A stretch of 64,000 bases of DNA. Source: Candidatus Zymogenaceae bacterium (GTDB lineage Bacteria > Desulfobacterota > Zymogenia > Zymogenales > Zymogenaceae). The translations under genes were made by a program, and so were the position numbers. Positions within the stretch are counted from its first letter, which is position 1; each line of letters begins with the position of its first letter. Shown piece after piece: positions 1 to 8,169 of the stretch. Location of the stretch: NCBI GenBank assembly GCA_016931225.1, contig JAFGFE010000003.1, positions 1 to 64,000 on the forward strand. The letters are read 5' to 3'. The notes beneath the pieces were generated by a model, which did no database searches, was not told where the DNA came from, and saw only the letters and a program-made list of their open reading frames with translations.

Positions 1-375
1 GTCAATGAGTTCTATGAAATTCACATCGACCGAGCGAAGAATCGATGCTATATCACATTTAAGGGATACTGGAAGAGCATTGATGAGGTACCGGATATTG
101 TAAAAGATCTCACCACGTTTCCGAAATTGCTCATGCCAAATTTCACGACGCTGACCGATATACGCGAATTTAAAACCCCCGCCCCTACTGTCATGGAGGC
201 TTTTATCGAAGCCCAGAAGGAAAACTCGAAACATGCTTATAGGAAAGCGGCCCGGGTGGTGACCCAACCCTTGGAAAAGATGGCCGTCGAAAGGGTCTGG
301 AAGGGTGGGGGCTTTGAAGGGCAATCGGCTCTTTTCAACACCATAGAAGAGGCCGAGGCGTGGCTTGATGAATGA
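1..375 (+). CDS. STAS/SpoIIAA-like protein, copy A (5' end cut by window)
   Basis: The frame is open from the first base and ends at the TGA at 373-375, giving 124 residues. Its start lies outside the window. It matches the intact copy at 912-1304 with about 17 substitutions over those 124 residues and no indel. The pattern is a short beta-strand start (EIHIDRAKNR), an FKGYW motif, a DIREF segment after a beta strand, a long helix (VMEAFIEAQKEN) and a C-terminal EAEAWLDE helix. This resembles the stand-alone STAS/SEC14-like (SpoIIAA-fold) proteins of about 130 residues, whose ligands are generally unknown. I infer a small cytoplasmic protein and can assign no function. It is the first of three tandem paralogues. 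Confidence 0.75.
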   Translation, partial: VNEFYEIHIDRAKNRCYITFKGYWKSIDEVPDIVKDLTTFPKLLMPNFTTLTDIREFKTPAPTVMEAFIEAQKENSKHAYRKAARVVTQPLEKMAVERVWKGGGFEGQSALFNTIEEAEAWLDE

Positions 376-529
376 GGTCATAGGATAAAAAAGGCGACCC
401 GTGCGACCGCCTGTTTCATCCGTGTAAAATTTACGTTGTTTTGTACATTGTACTATTTAGCCGTCAAAGAGAAACAACATGCATATGCTATGAAATACTT
501 CAATTAAATTAAACACACAATGTAATCCA

Positions 530-562
530 CCGGAAGGCGAGAAATCGACTTCCGGTTTTTTT
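530..562 (+). terminator. Intrinsic terminator of copy A
   Basis: A 7-bp stem, CCGGAAG (530-536) with CTTCCGG (549-555), is followed by a run of eight T. The same structure sits at the same offset after copy B. Confidence 0.8.
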
Positions 563-817
563 TATATGTAAAAGCCGGATGTGTATCGAACAGGAGACCG
601 TCACGAAACCGTATATGACGGCATCCTCCACCGCCTCTTCTGCCGTATAAATCGACCCTTCCGATTGTCACTCCCTGCCTCCTTCTTCACCATGTTCAAC
701 ACCTCGCCACTTCACCTCCGGCAATACGTATACCCATGATGCAACGACACTCTGTGGTATGTACAGACATGCCGGAGTAATGACGGCATTACTCCCGCTA
801 CAGATACGGAATTGTGT

Positions 818-846
818 TTGACTTTAAAACATACTCATATTAGTAT
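818..846 (+). promoter_or_regulatory. Possible sigma70 promoter for copy B
   Basis: TTGACT (818-823) and TAGTAT (841-846) are separated by 17 bases in an AT-rich stretch about 65 bases ahead of the copy B start. The -10 match is imperfect. Confidence 0.4.
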
Positions 847-911
847 GGTAATATATTATAGTATATTCAGGTTGTAAGTACGATTGTTATAGTAGAAAAG
901 GGGACAAAGCG

Positions 912-1304
912 ATGAAAGAGCCGATTGTAGTCAATGAGTTCTATGAAATTCACATCGACCGAGAGAAGAATCGATGCTATATCGCATTTAAGGGATACTG
1001 GAAGAGCATTGATGATGTGCCGGATATTAAAGCGGACCTCACCAAGTTTCCGAAAATGCTCATGCCAAATTTCACGACGTTGACCGATATACGCGAATTT
1101 AAAACCCCCGCCCCTGAAGTCATGGAGGCTTTTATCGAAGCCCAGAAGGAAAACGCGAAATTTGCTTACAGGAAAGCGGCCCGGGTGGTAACCCAACCCT
1201 TGGAGAAAATGGCCGCCGAACGGGTCTGGAAGGGCTCTGGCATTGAAGGGGAAATGGCTCTTTTCAACAGCATAGAAGAGGCCGATGCATGGCTTGATGA
1301 ATGA
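912..1304 (+). CDS. STAS/SpoIIAA-like protein, copy B
   Basis: A 130-residue protein with an AGGGG ribosome-binding site about 10 bases before the ATG. It is nearly identical to copy A and clearly related to copy C (2052-2444), with shared NEYY/NEFY start, KNR turn, a GYW/GFW aromatic motif near residue 30, and a final AWLD/NWLD helix. The size and alternating strand-helix pattern fit the STAS/SEC14-like family. Members of this fold can act as anti-sigma-antagonists, but the phosphorylatable Ser/Thr motif of SpoIIAA is not obvious here, and no anti-sigma kinase is adjacent. I infer a small soluble protein of unknown role. It has its own putative promoter and terminator, so it is probably a single-gene transcript. 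Confidence 0.8.
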   Translation: MKEPIVVNEFYEIHIDREKNRCYIAFKGYWKSIDDVPDIKADLTKFPKMLMPNFTTLTDIREFKTPAPEVMEAFIEAQKENAKFAYRKAARVVTQPLEKMAAERVWKGSGIEGEMALFNSIEEADAWLDE

Positions 1305-1589
1305 GGTCATAGGATAAAAAAGGCAACCCGCGCAACTGCCTGTTTCATCCGCGTAAAATCCGCGTTGCCTTGTACATTGTATTACAAAGCCATCTAAGAG
1401 AAACAACATGCATATGCTATGAAATACTTCTATAAAATCAAACACACAATGTAATCCACCGGAAGTCGAGAAATCAACTTCCGGTTTTTTTAACATGTAA
1501 GAGCCGGATGTGTATCGAACAGAAGACCGTTACGAAACCGTATATGACGGCATCTCTCACCGCCTCCTCCACGGTGTGAAACGAACCGG
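930..1589 (+). repeat. Tandem duplication unit, copy B
   Basis: This is the second copy of the 1-660 unit, at an offset of 929. The similarity to the folC 3' end extends further here, to about 1746. Confidence 0.75.
1459..1491 (+). terminator. Intrinsic terminator of copy B
   Basis: CCGGAAG (1459-1465) pairs with CTTCCGG (1478-1484), followed by seven T. It is the counterpart of the terminator at 530-562. Confidence 0.8.
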
Positions 1590-1746
1590 TGACCGGAACT
1601 CGGCCGCAATTCCTTGCCCATTCCTTCGCCGCGTTGAGCGCCTCGGCCACGCATCCGTAGCGTGAGTATACGACACCCAATCCCTTCAACGCCGCCCTTT
1701 CCAGCGTGTCCGTCCCCGTCGCCCGCTCAATCCACAACCGGAAGAA
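1552..1746 (-). pseudogene. folC 3'-end remnant
   Basis: The minus-strand frame here encodes a piece that aligns with the C-terminus of the intact folC at 2620-3918. Shared landmarks are ERATGTDTL against ERAAGTDTL, LNAAKEWA against LNAAREWA, and VTGSFHTVEEAV, which is identical. There is one extra codon, and the frame runs past the point where folC stops. There is no start codon context and no upstream folC body, so this is a duplicated tail, not a gene. With the shorter remnant at about 573-660 it shows that the STAS-like gene and the end of folC were duplicated together. Confidence 0.8.
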
Positions 1747-1977
1747 GTTTGCACACAATACTCAGGTGGCCCCCGCCTCCCGGGGTTTCTACGTCTTATC
1801 CCGTATCGTCTCTGTCGCCGGGGTGATTCCCCGCTACGTTTTTCCACCCTGAAAACATCTCGATATACTCCGTCTCAAACACATCAAGAAACCACTCGAT
1901 CAGCACATCTCTTATATTATTACAAAACAACTATACTTTATCATCAATCAATAATAGTTATCAATTTGAAATTATTC

Positions 1978-2006
1978 TTGATTCCATCGAATAATAGCAA
2001 TATAAT
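1978..2006 (+). promoter_or_regulatory. sigma70 promoter for copy C
   Basis: TTGATT (1978-1983), a 17-base spacer, then a perfect TATAAT (2001-2006). Transcription would begin near 2013. This argues against an in-frame ATG at 2016 and for the start at 2052. Confidence 0.75.
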
Positions 2007-2051
2007 ATATTTGAAATGTATATTATTCATGGTGTTGTTGAGGGGGTGCCG

Positions 2052-2444
2052 ATGAAACAGGAAATTGTGAAAAACGAATACTATCAACTCATCGTTGATA
2101 TCGAAAAGAACAGGCTGTACTACAACCTTTTTGGATTCTGGCGAAGTTTGGACGTTGTTCCCGACAACTATAAAGACATGAAAACAGCCATGTCAAAACT
2201 AAAACCGGGATTCGATGTTGTAGGTGATCTCAGATTTGCGAAGCCTCCACCAGAACCGGTCGCAGAGCTTCACATAAAAACCCAGAAACTTGCAATGGAT
2301 ATGGGTCTTGCAAGAACAGCCGAAATATACAGCGAAGATGCAGTGAAATTTATGGCGGAGCGTTATTCTCGAGAATCGAAGATGGACACACAGGTGTTTT
2401 CGAATATATTGGATGCTGAAAACTGGCTCGATTCATTCAAGTAA
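2052..2444 (+). CDS. STAS/SpoIIAA-like protein, copy C (divergent)
   Basis: From the ATG at 2052 the protein has 130 residues, exactly the length of copy B. An AGGGGG ribosome-binding site lies about 6 bases ahead. An in-frame ATG at 2016 would add 12 residues but has no such site and sits almost on the predicted transcription start. The protein shares the KNR turn, GFW motif and closing NWLD helix with copies A and B but is otherwise well diverged, so it is the older duplicate. Function is unknown. It converges on folC, with the two genes separated by a strong hairpin. Confidence 0.78.
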   Translation: MKQEIVKNEYYQLIVDIEKNRLYYNLFGFWRSLDVVPDNYKDMKTAMSKLKPGFDVVGDLRFAKPPPEPVAELHIKTQKLAMDMGLARTAEIYSEDAVKFMAERYSRESKMDTQVFSNILDAENWLDSFK

Positions 2445-2536
2445 CAACATGACTTCCATAATAGCGCCGTTGGAAATAAAAGACATCAGCATGTGATAAA
2501 CGACACTCGCACAGTGACAAAACGAGCCGGACTTTG

Positions 2537-2569
2537 CCGGGAGGGGAGAAATCTCCTCCCGGTCTTTTT
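2537..2569. terminator. Terminator between copy C and folC
   Basis: An 8-bp stem, CCGGGAGG (2537-2544) with CCTCCCGG (2555-2562), is followed by TCTTTTT on the plus strand. It occupies the place of the copy A and B terminators and probably also limits the folC transcript on the minus strand. Confidence 0.75.
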
Positions 2570-2619
2570 ACTCACGTATAATTCCAGCATCTTTCCGACG
2601 AGACACCACATACGGATCT

Positions 2620-3918
2620 CTATAATGTGGTATCCCCCACCGCCTCCTCCACGGTGTGAAATGAGCCGGTGACCAGAACCCGGCCTCCCTCCCCCGCCCA
2701 TTCCCTCGCCGCGTTCAATGCATCTGCCACGCTTGCGTGGTGTGAGTACACGGCACCCAATCCCTTCGCCGCCTGCCCCAGCGTGTCCGTCCCCGCCGCC
2801 CGCTCGACATCCGGCCGGGCCAGGAAAAAGCGATCGGCGATTCCAACAAGCTCTTCCATTACACCCTCGATGTCCTTATCCGCCATCATCCCCAGGACCA
2901 GGGCCGTGGGCTTTTCCGGGAGCGTCCCCATATACGCAGCCAGTGCCTTCGCCGCGGCCCGATTGTGGGCCACATCCACGATCACCTCGGGCCGCTCCGA
3001 TATCACCTGGATGCGCCCCGGCAGCCGCGCCTCCCTTAACCCCGCACGTATCGCCTCATCCAATATCGTCACCCCCCGCTCTCCAAGGGATTCCTCCAGA
3101 TATTCCAGCGCCGCAATCGCCGTCGCGGCGTTCTCCCCCTGGTGGCGGCCGAAGAGCCCCGTCCGGATGCCGGTGACGGTCCTTTTCACGCCCCGGTAGG
3201 TCAGGACGCCGCCCGCTCCCTCCTCCATGAAAAAATCCTCTCCAAAAAACCGGGCCACGGCATTGTGCTCCTTCGCCCTTTTGATCAACACCGCCTTCGC
3301 CTCATCGGACACCCTCCCCGCCGCCAGACGGCCGCCGGGGGGGATGATCTCCGCCTTTTCCCCGGCGATGGCCGCCTCGGTCTCCCCCAGGTATTGGGTG
3401 TGGTCGAGGGAGACGGTGGTGATCACCGACACCATGGGATTTACGATGTTTGTGGCGTCGAACCGCCCGCCCATCCCCACCTCCATCACGGCGTAGTCGA
3501 CGTTTTTCCGGGAAAAATGGAGATACGCCAGCAGTGTCAGGAACTCGAAATAGGTGGGGGAAAGCCCCTCCGCACGGCTCGCCCGCAATTCCATGATGAG
3601 GGCGGCCGTCTCGGCCCGGGTGATCTCCCGACCGTTCACGGTCACCCGCTCCGTCACCGACGTGACGTGGGGGGAGTAATAGCACCCCGCCTTCATTCCC
3701 AGCGCCGTAAGCATCCCACCCAGATACGCCGCCGTGGACCCCTTCCCGTTGGTCCCTCCCACCAGTATCACCGGGATCGTGTCCTGGGGATCGCCAAGAA
3801 GCGCCGCCGCCCGGCGCATGACGGAGAGGTCGGTCCGCATCCCCCGGGCGGCAAGGCCCTCGAGGAATCGAAACGCCTCCGTGATCATTTCTTCGGTCGG
3901 GTGTTCTCTCGTCGTCAC
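2620..3918 (-). CDS. folC: FolC: dihydrofolate synthase/folylpolyglutamate synthase
   Basis: A 432-residue cytoplasmic Mur-ligase-family enzyme that adds glutamate to dihydropteroate and/or tetrahydrofolate using ATP. The P-loop GTNGKGST lies at about residues 54-61, followed by the YYSPHVTSVTERV and MEVGMGGRFDATN segments typical of FolC. The C-terminal domain has the DVAHN motif near residue 315. Length is normal for the family. The start is GTG, preceded by GGAG seven bases away. It lies 79 bases downstream of accD, the same order as in Escherichia coli, and a hairpin sits in that gap. Copies of its 3' end survive at about 573-660 and 1552-1746. Confidence 0.95.
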   Translation of the reverse strand: MTTREHPTEEMITEAFRFLEGLAARGMRTDLSVMRRAAALLGDPQDTIPVILVGGTNGKGSTAAYLGGMLTALGMKAGCYYSPHVTSVTERVTVNGREITRAETAALIMELRASRAEGLSPTYFEFLTLLAYLHFSRKNVDYAVMEVGMGGRFDATNIVNPMVSVITTVSLDHTQYLGETEAAIAGEKAEIIPPGGRLAAGRVSDEAKAVLIKRAKEHNAVARFFGEDFFMEEGAGGVLTYRGVKRTVTGIRTGLFGRHQGENAATAIAALEYLEESLGERGVTILDEAIRAGLREARLPGRIQVISERPEVIVDVAHNRAAAKALAAYMGTLPEKPTALVLGMMADKDIEGVMEELVGIADRFFLARPDVERAAGTDTLGQAAKGLGAVYSHHASVADALNAAREWAGEGGRVLVTGSFHTVEEAVGDTTL

Positions 3919-3933
3919 CTGTGCTCTCCATGT

Positions 3934-3970
3934 AAAACGACGCCGGAAACAGTCTCGTTTCCCGGCGTCG
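3934..3970 (-). terminator. Hairpin between accD and folC
   Basis: CGACGCCGG (3938-3946) pairs with CCGGCGTCG (3962-3970), with a further AAAC/GTTT inside. On the minus strand it ends in TTTT. It may partly terminate or punctuate the accD-folC message. Confidence 0.55.
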
Positions 3971-3997
3971 AGGCGTCCGGTTTGAAAGGATGTATCG

Positions 3998-4849
3998 TCA
4001 TGATAGGGGGGCGAGAAAGTCCAATAGCTTCCTGATGGTGGTTCGTATCTGCTTGCGCTCGACGATTTTATCGATCATCCCGTGTTTCAGGATTTCCTCC
4101 GCCTGCTGGAAGTTCTCCGGCGGCTTCTGGTTGATGGTGGACTCGATCACCCGCCGGCCGGTGAACCCGATGACGGCACCCGGCTCCGCGATGACGATAT
4201 CCCCCAGCATGGCGAAGCTGGCCGCGATGCCGCCGGTGGTCGGGTCCGTCAGAATGGAGATGTAAGGTATCCGGGTCTGCTTCAGGCGGGAGACGGCGGA
4301 GGTGGTCTTCGCCATCTGCAACAGCGAGATCAACCCCTCCTGCATGCGGGCGCCTCCGGACGCGGTGAAGGACACGAAGGGGAGCTCTTCTTTGATGGCC
4401 GTCTCGATGGCCCGGGTGATCTTTTCCCCCACGACGCTCCCCATGCTTCCCCCCATGAAGAAAAAGTCCATCACCGAGAGGATGACCTTTCGCTCCAGAA
4501 TGTCCGCCCGGCCCACGATCACCGCCTCGGTGGTGCCGCTTTTCTCCCTCGCTTTTTCGATGCGGTCAGGATAGGGGAGGCTGTCTGTAAAACCGATGGG
4601 ATCCGTCGTCTCGAGGTCGCCAAACAGCTCGACGAAGCTGTCCTGGTCTGCAACCAGGTCGATCCTGCGCCACGCCCCGATGCGGAAATGATGTCCGCAG
4701 GCGGTGCAGACGTCGTGATTGCGCCTCACCTCCTTGATGAATATAATCGAGTCACAGTCGGGACACTTGCGCCAGCTGTCTGTTTCGGTACCGGTTGCAT
4801 GTGCGCCGCCGTGCCGTTTCCTCTGTCCGTGTCCGGTTTTTGATCCCAT
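3998..4849 (-). CDS. accD: AccD: acetyl-CoA carboxylase carboxyltransferase beta subunit
   Basis: A 283-residue protein that, with AccA, transfers the carboxyl group from biotin to acetyl-CoA to make malonyl-CoA in fatty acid synthesis. The N-terminal zinc ribbon CPDC...CTAC has the spacing CX2C-X15-CX2C (residues 28-50). The crotonase-fold body contains FTASGGARMQEG and DPTTGGIAASFAMLGD, typical of AccD. No AccA is in the window. It is 9 bases downstream of the phosphodiesterase gene and most likely in the same operon, an unusual partner (see findings). Confidence 0.95.
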   Translation of the reverse strand: MGSKTGHGQRKRHGGAHATGTETDSWRKCPDCDSIIFIKEVRRNHDVCTACGHHFRIGAWRRIDLVADQDSFVELFGDLETTDPIGFTDSLPYPDRIEKAREKSGTTEAVIVGRADILERKVILSVMDFFFMGGSMGSVVGEKITRAIETAIKEELPFVSFTASGGARMQEGLISLLQMAKTTSAVSRLKQTRIPYISILTDPTTGGIAASFAMLGDIVIAEPGAVIGFTGRRVIESTINQKPPENFQQAEEILKHGMIDKIVERKQIRTTIRKLLDFLAPLS

Positions 4850-4858
4850 ATGTCTTAC

Positions 4859-5623
4859 TCACACGTTGAGCACCTGGCCGTGCCTGAGGATGATGATATT
4901 CGACCTTCCGATCGCCTCGATCTCTCTCTGTACCTGATCATAATGATTCGGTTTGAGGTGATGGACATAGATGATGACGTCATCCCTGGCAAGGCCCTGA
5001 AGGTCCCGGGCCAGTGTCTGGGGCGTATAATGCCCGCTGACGTCCGCGATATTTTGAAGCTCGTTCGGAAAGGACGTCTCGACGATAACCGCCTTTATAT
5101 CGCCGTGTTCGTTTACCGTTCTCCACAACAGCTCGCTGGGACCGGTATCGCCGGTGTAAATGAATCGTGAGCCGTCCTTACCGATGATATATCCCGCCGA
5201 CTCGATCACGTGCATGAGCGGAAACGTGCGGACCGAAAGGCCCTGCACGGTCATCTCATCCCCGATCCCGAACCCGATCAGCTCCACCACCGGAGATCCA
5301 TCGGAGATGATAGCGGTGAAATCCGGCCAGTTTATGTTGTTAAAAAAATATTTTTGAAAATACTCTATGGTCTTGTGAGACGCATACACGCGGATGGGGA
5401 GGTTTGGCCGTCCCAGAGCATTGTCCGATAAAAAGGCGATATCCTTGCAATGATCCAGGTGGAAATGCGTAATGAACACGTCACGTACCCGGTCCTGCTG
5501 ATCGATGGATAATTCCGTTACCACCTGACCGGCATCGAACAGGACAGAGCCATTTACAAGGTAGGCGGGTGATGAAAAGCCCGGGTGAAGCCCGCCATCA
5601 CACCCGAGTACCTTTATTCTCAT
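4859..5623 (-). CDS. Cyclic-nucleotide phosphodiesterase-like MBL-fold hydrolase
   Basis: A 254-residue metallo-beta-lactamase-fold protein. The metal motif THFHLDH places ligands at His53, His55, Asp57 and His58. YTGDTGPSELLW supplies the bridging Asp, and HHLKPNHY near the C-terminus the last His. The N-terminal pattern (IKVLGCDGG, LFDAG, DVFITH) resembles class II 3',5'-cyclic-nucleotide phosphodiesterases (PDEase_II). I infer cleavage of cAMP or cGMP, although other phosphodiester substrates are possible for this fold. It lies 18 bases downstream of a Crp-like regulator with an intact nucleotide pocket, which supports the cyclic-nucleotide reading, and 9 bases upstream of accD. No signal peptide is seen. 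Confidence 0.75.
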   Translation of the reverse strand: MRIKVLGCDGGLHPGFSSPAYLVNGSVLFDAGQVVTELSIDQQDRVRDVFITHFHLDHCKDIAFLSDNALGRPNLPIRVYASHKTIEYFQKYFFNNINWPDFTAIISDGSPVVELIGFGIGDEMTVQGLSVRTFPLMHVIESAGYIIGKDGSRFIYTGDTGPSELLWRTVNEHGDIKAVIVETSFPNELQNIADVSGHYTPQTLARDLQGLARDDVIIYVHHLKPNHYDQVQREIEAIGRSNIIILRHGQVLNV

Positions 5624-5641
5624 ACCTGTTCTCGGGTTATC

Positions 5642-6298
5642 CTATCCCAAGTCTCCGAACTCCTCTTTGAGTATGAGGAATTCGAAGTATTGCTTGAGCC
5701 TTTCGGTGTTGAGAACGGTAAACGTATCCGGAGATACGCTGACAATTTTCGCCCTTTCAAGTTTTCCGACGATATCCTGTACCATTTGCATCCGCACACC
5801 GGCCTTGGATGAGAGTCCCTCTATCGTCAAAGGAATGCTGATCTCTCCATTCTGTTTCCGCCCATCGGATTCGCACAGCCTTTCAAGGGTATGAATAACC
5901 CGGCTGTTACCGTCCTTTATCATCAACAGTTCTATTTTTTTATCCGTCTCGTCAAGACGATCGGCCAGCTTCTTGATCATTCGAAACGATACATCGGAAT
6001 TGCTCTTGACCATGTCCTCGAACGTTTTTGGATCGATTACCAGAAGCGTGCTGTCTTCAACAACCTCCGCCGTGGCAGATCTGGGCTTGTTGTTCAGGAT
6101 CGCCATCTCCCCGAAAAACTCGCCCTTGCCGAAATGGGCGAGTATCGTTTCCTGATCACCCAGCTTCTTTGAGATTTTCACCTTACCCGCATGAATGACA
6201 TACATCTCCTTGCTTGAGGAATCCCCTTCTTCAAACAGAATCGTGCCCTTGGTAAAATCACGACCATATTTTTTCAACAAAATGTCTTCTGCGGACAT
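5642..6298 (-). CDS. Crp/Fnr-family transcription regulator
   Basis: A 218-residue protein. The N-terminal cyclic-nucleotide-binding domain (about residues 14-130) contains FFGEMAIL and KPRSATAEV. The phosphate-binding set Gly63, Glu64, Arg73, Ser74 and Ala75 is complete, so binding of a real cyclic nucleotide is likely. A long dimer helix follows. The C-terminal winged helix (about 150-200) has LTIEGLSSKAGVRMQMVQDIVGKLERAKIV, with a recognition helix less canonical than E. coli Crp. No Fnr-type Cys cluster is present. A strong GGGAGG site precedes the ATG. It heads the run phosphodiesterase-accD-folC and could regulate that operon. Confidence 0.85.
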   Translation of the reverse strand: MSAEDILLKKYGRDFTKGTILFEEGDSSSKEMYVIHAGKVKISKKLGDQETILAHFGKGEFFGEMAILNNKPRSATAEVVEDSTLLVIDPKTFEDMVKSNSDVSFRMIKKLADRLDETDKKIELLMIKDGNSRVIHTLERLCESDGRKQNGEISIPLTIEGLSSKAGVRMQMVQDIVGKLERAKIVSVSPDTFTVLNTERLKQYFEFLILKEEFGDLG

Positions 6299-6370
6299 GG
6301 GATAAAACCTCCCAAAAAGATATTTTTATACTCTACATAAAAAAGCGGGTAAAGTCAAACCATTATTCCA

Positions 6371-7957
6371 TCACCTGACGAGACCTTTATTATAGGCGGA
6401 TATAAATGCGTCGACGATATGAGCATCGAACTGGGTGCCGGAAAATCGCCGCAGCTCTTCGATGGCATCCCGGTCATCCATGGCCTTGCGGTAGGGACGA
6501 TCGGTGGTCATGGCGTCAAACGTATCCACCACCGCAATAATGCGGGCGATCAGCGGTATGTCCCCCCCCGTCAATCCCAAGGGATACCCCGTCCCATCCA
6601 TGCGTTCATGGTGGTGCATAATGCCCGGAATGGCGTCCTTGAGCATCTTGATATGTCCCAGAATCGTCGCACCCGTCTCTGGATGTTCCTTGATGATATC
6701 AAATTCCGAATCCGACAGCATGGTGTCTTTTCTGAGTATTGAATCTTCAATGCCTATTTTCCCCACATCGTGAAGAATCGAGGCGAGGCGCAGGTTTTCC
6801 TCATCGTTTTGATTGATGGAAAGCTGTGTGATAACCGCCATGCTGTACTGCATGACGCGCTTGGTATGATCGCCGGTATATGGATCCCGTTTTTCTATGG
6901 CATCCGCCAGGGCCTCGACCGTTTGAAAAAACGTTTCCCTCAATTCTTCATACAGACGGGCATTGTCTACGGCGATGGCCACCTGATGAGAGAGAGATAC
7001 CAAAAGCGACAGGTCATCCTCGGTAAAGTTTCTTTCATAGGTCTTGTTGATCGCCTGCAGTACGCCGATAATCTCGTCTTTCACCACCAGGGGAACGCAC
7101 ACCATGTTCCTGGTGCGAAATTGTGAGGTGTCGTCCGCCCGCTGTGAATGACGTGAATCCTGCTTGACCTCGTTTATCAGAAGCGGCTCGTTGTGTTCAG
7201 CCACCCACCCCGCGATACCCTCCCCCGGCTTGAGCCTGATTGTTTTGACCGCATCCCCTTTTTCACCCAGCGCCACTTCAAAATAGAGCTCTTGAGTCTG
7301 TTCATCTAAAAGCAACAAAGAACCGACCTCACACTCCATAAGGTGATCGACGGCCTCGATCGCCCGCTCCTTGACCGTTTGTGCATCCAGCGACGAATTC
7401 AATATGACCGCAAAGTGCGCCAACTCCGAAAACCGCATGGCATTGCGATCACGAATTTTCATCAGGCGAATATTGTCTATAAGAACAGAAAGAAGGGATG
7501 CCGCCTCAAAATAGATGGTGACAACGTCATCATTTACCGGAACATTTTTCTCCCGGGCGGGAATCTTCATGACGGCGATGCCGTTTCCCCCGAGAAGCAC
7601 CGGGATGTACACCTCATACACGCCGTTTTCATCGGGGCCGAACCGTCTGACTATACCCTGACCGGCTGTTTCGTACAGCCGATGCGCCACAACAGAATTC
7701 CCAAAAGAATCCGAAAACGATGTATCAAAATCTCCACGTCCTATTGGAAGGATACCGCCGGCATCGTCATCCACGATAAACAGCCGACATGCCTGTATCT
7801 GATACGATCGAATGATCTTCGCCAGCATCAGCCTGACCAACTCCTCGGGATTATCTATCTCCGTCGACATTCGGGTCAGATCGTCAAGGATACTTTTTCT
7901 TACTTCATCTCTGTCGACCGAAGTCACTCCAGTTCTCCAGCAGCGAAACTCGTACAT
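6371..7957 (-). CDS. GAF-domain HD-GYP phosphodiesterase
   Basis: A 528-residue soluble signalling protein. The N-terminal third looks like a degenerate sensor or GAF region. A clear GAF domain spans about residues 175-325 (LNSSLDAQ, GEGIAGWVAE, VPLVVKDEIIGVLQAINK). The C-terminal HD-GYP domain (about 335-520) has HDVGKIG, HPETG, HHHERMDGTGYP and DTFDAMTTDRPYR, with all metal and GYP motifs intact. I infer hydrolysis of cyclic di-GMP, gated by a small ligand. The ribosome-binding site is weak at this ATG; an internal GTG at about residue 11 is an alternative. It lies 72 bases upstream of the Crp-like gene on the same strand, so both may be co-transcribed. Confidence 0.88.
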   Translation of the reverse strand: MYEFRCWRTGVTSVDRDEVRKSILDDLTRMSTEIDNPEELVRLMLAKIIRSYQIQACRLFIVDDDAGGILPIGRGDFDTSFSDSFGNSVVAHRLYETAGQGIVRRFGPDENGVYEVYIPVLLGGNGIAVMKIPAREKNVPVNDDVVTIYFEAASLLSVLIDNIRLMKIRDRNAMRFSELAHFAVILNSSLDAQTVKERAIEAVDHLMECEVGSLLLLDEQTQELYFEVALGEKGDAVKTIRLKPGEGIAGWVAEHNEPLLINEVKQDSRHSQRADDTSQFRTRNMVCVPLVVKDEIIGVLQAINKTYERNFTEDDLSLLVSLSHQVAIAVDNARLYEELRETFFQTVEALADAIEKRDPYTGDHTKRVMQYSMAVITQLSINQNDEENLRLASILHDVGKIGIEDSILRKDTMLSDSEFDIIKEHPETGATILGHIKMLKDAIPGIMHHHERMDGTGYPLGLTGGDIPLIARIIAVVDTFDAMTTDRPYRKAMDDRDAIEELRRFSGTQFDAHIVDAFISAYNKGLVR

Positions 7958-8099
7958 CCGTTTTCTCTCATTACCATGATGTCTCGGGGGGGATAGGATA
8001 CATAATTTTACTTATAATATCATATAATTTTAGCACATTGTTGTATATACTTCATTTCCAGCTTGAAAAAATGAAAAATTTCACATTCCTCCCACACAC

Positions 8100-8132
8100 G
8101 ACAGGGGCCGGATGTTGTATCCGGCCCCTGTC
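8100..8132 (-). terminator. Strong hairpin downstream of trpB2
   Basis: A perfect 14-bp stem, GACAGGGGCCGGAT (8100-8113) with its complement (8119-8132) around a 5-base loop, lies just past the trpB2 stop. There is no long T run on either side, so it may stabilise the 3' end as much as terminate. Confidence 0.6.
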
Positions 8133-8169
8133 GTCACGCAATTGTCGGGATTATTTTCCGGAAGATCGC

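Larger units (their letters stand above)
1..660 (+). repeat. Tandem duplication unit, copy A
   Basis: This stretch aligns with 930-1589 at a constant offset of 929 bases. It covers the STAS-like gene, its 3' untranslated region, the terminator, and a short remnant of the folC 3' end. On the minus strand the remnant (about 573-660) reads TAEEAV followed by DAVIYGFVTV, matching the tail of copy B. Similarity fades after about 660. Confidence 0.75.

Noticed and set aside
867-1496. 209-residue minus-strand frame across copy B
   Set aside because: It is the antisense shadow of the STAS-like gene and the duplicated 3' region, with no own ribosome site.
2016-2051. Earlier start for copy C adding 12 residues
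   Set aside because: It almost coincides with the transcription start expected from the TTGATT-TATAAT promoter and lacks a ribosome site.
3142-4035. 297-residue plus-strand frame over folC
   Set aside because: It is the antisense of folC, whose motifs are clear; composition is Arg/Gly/His-rich and not protein-like.
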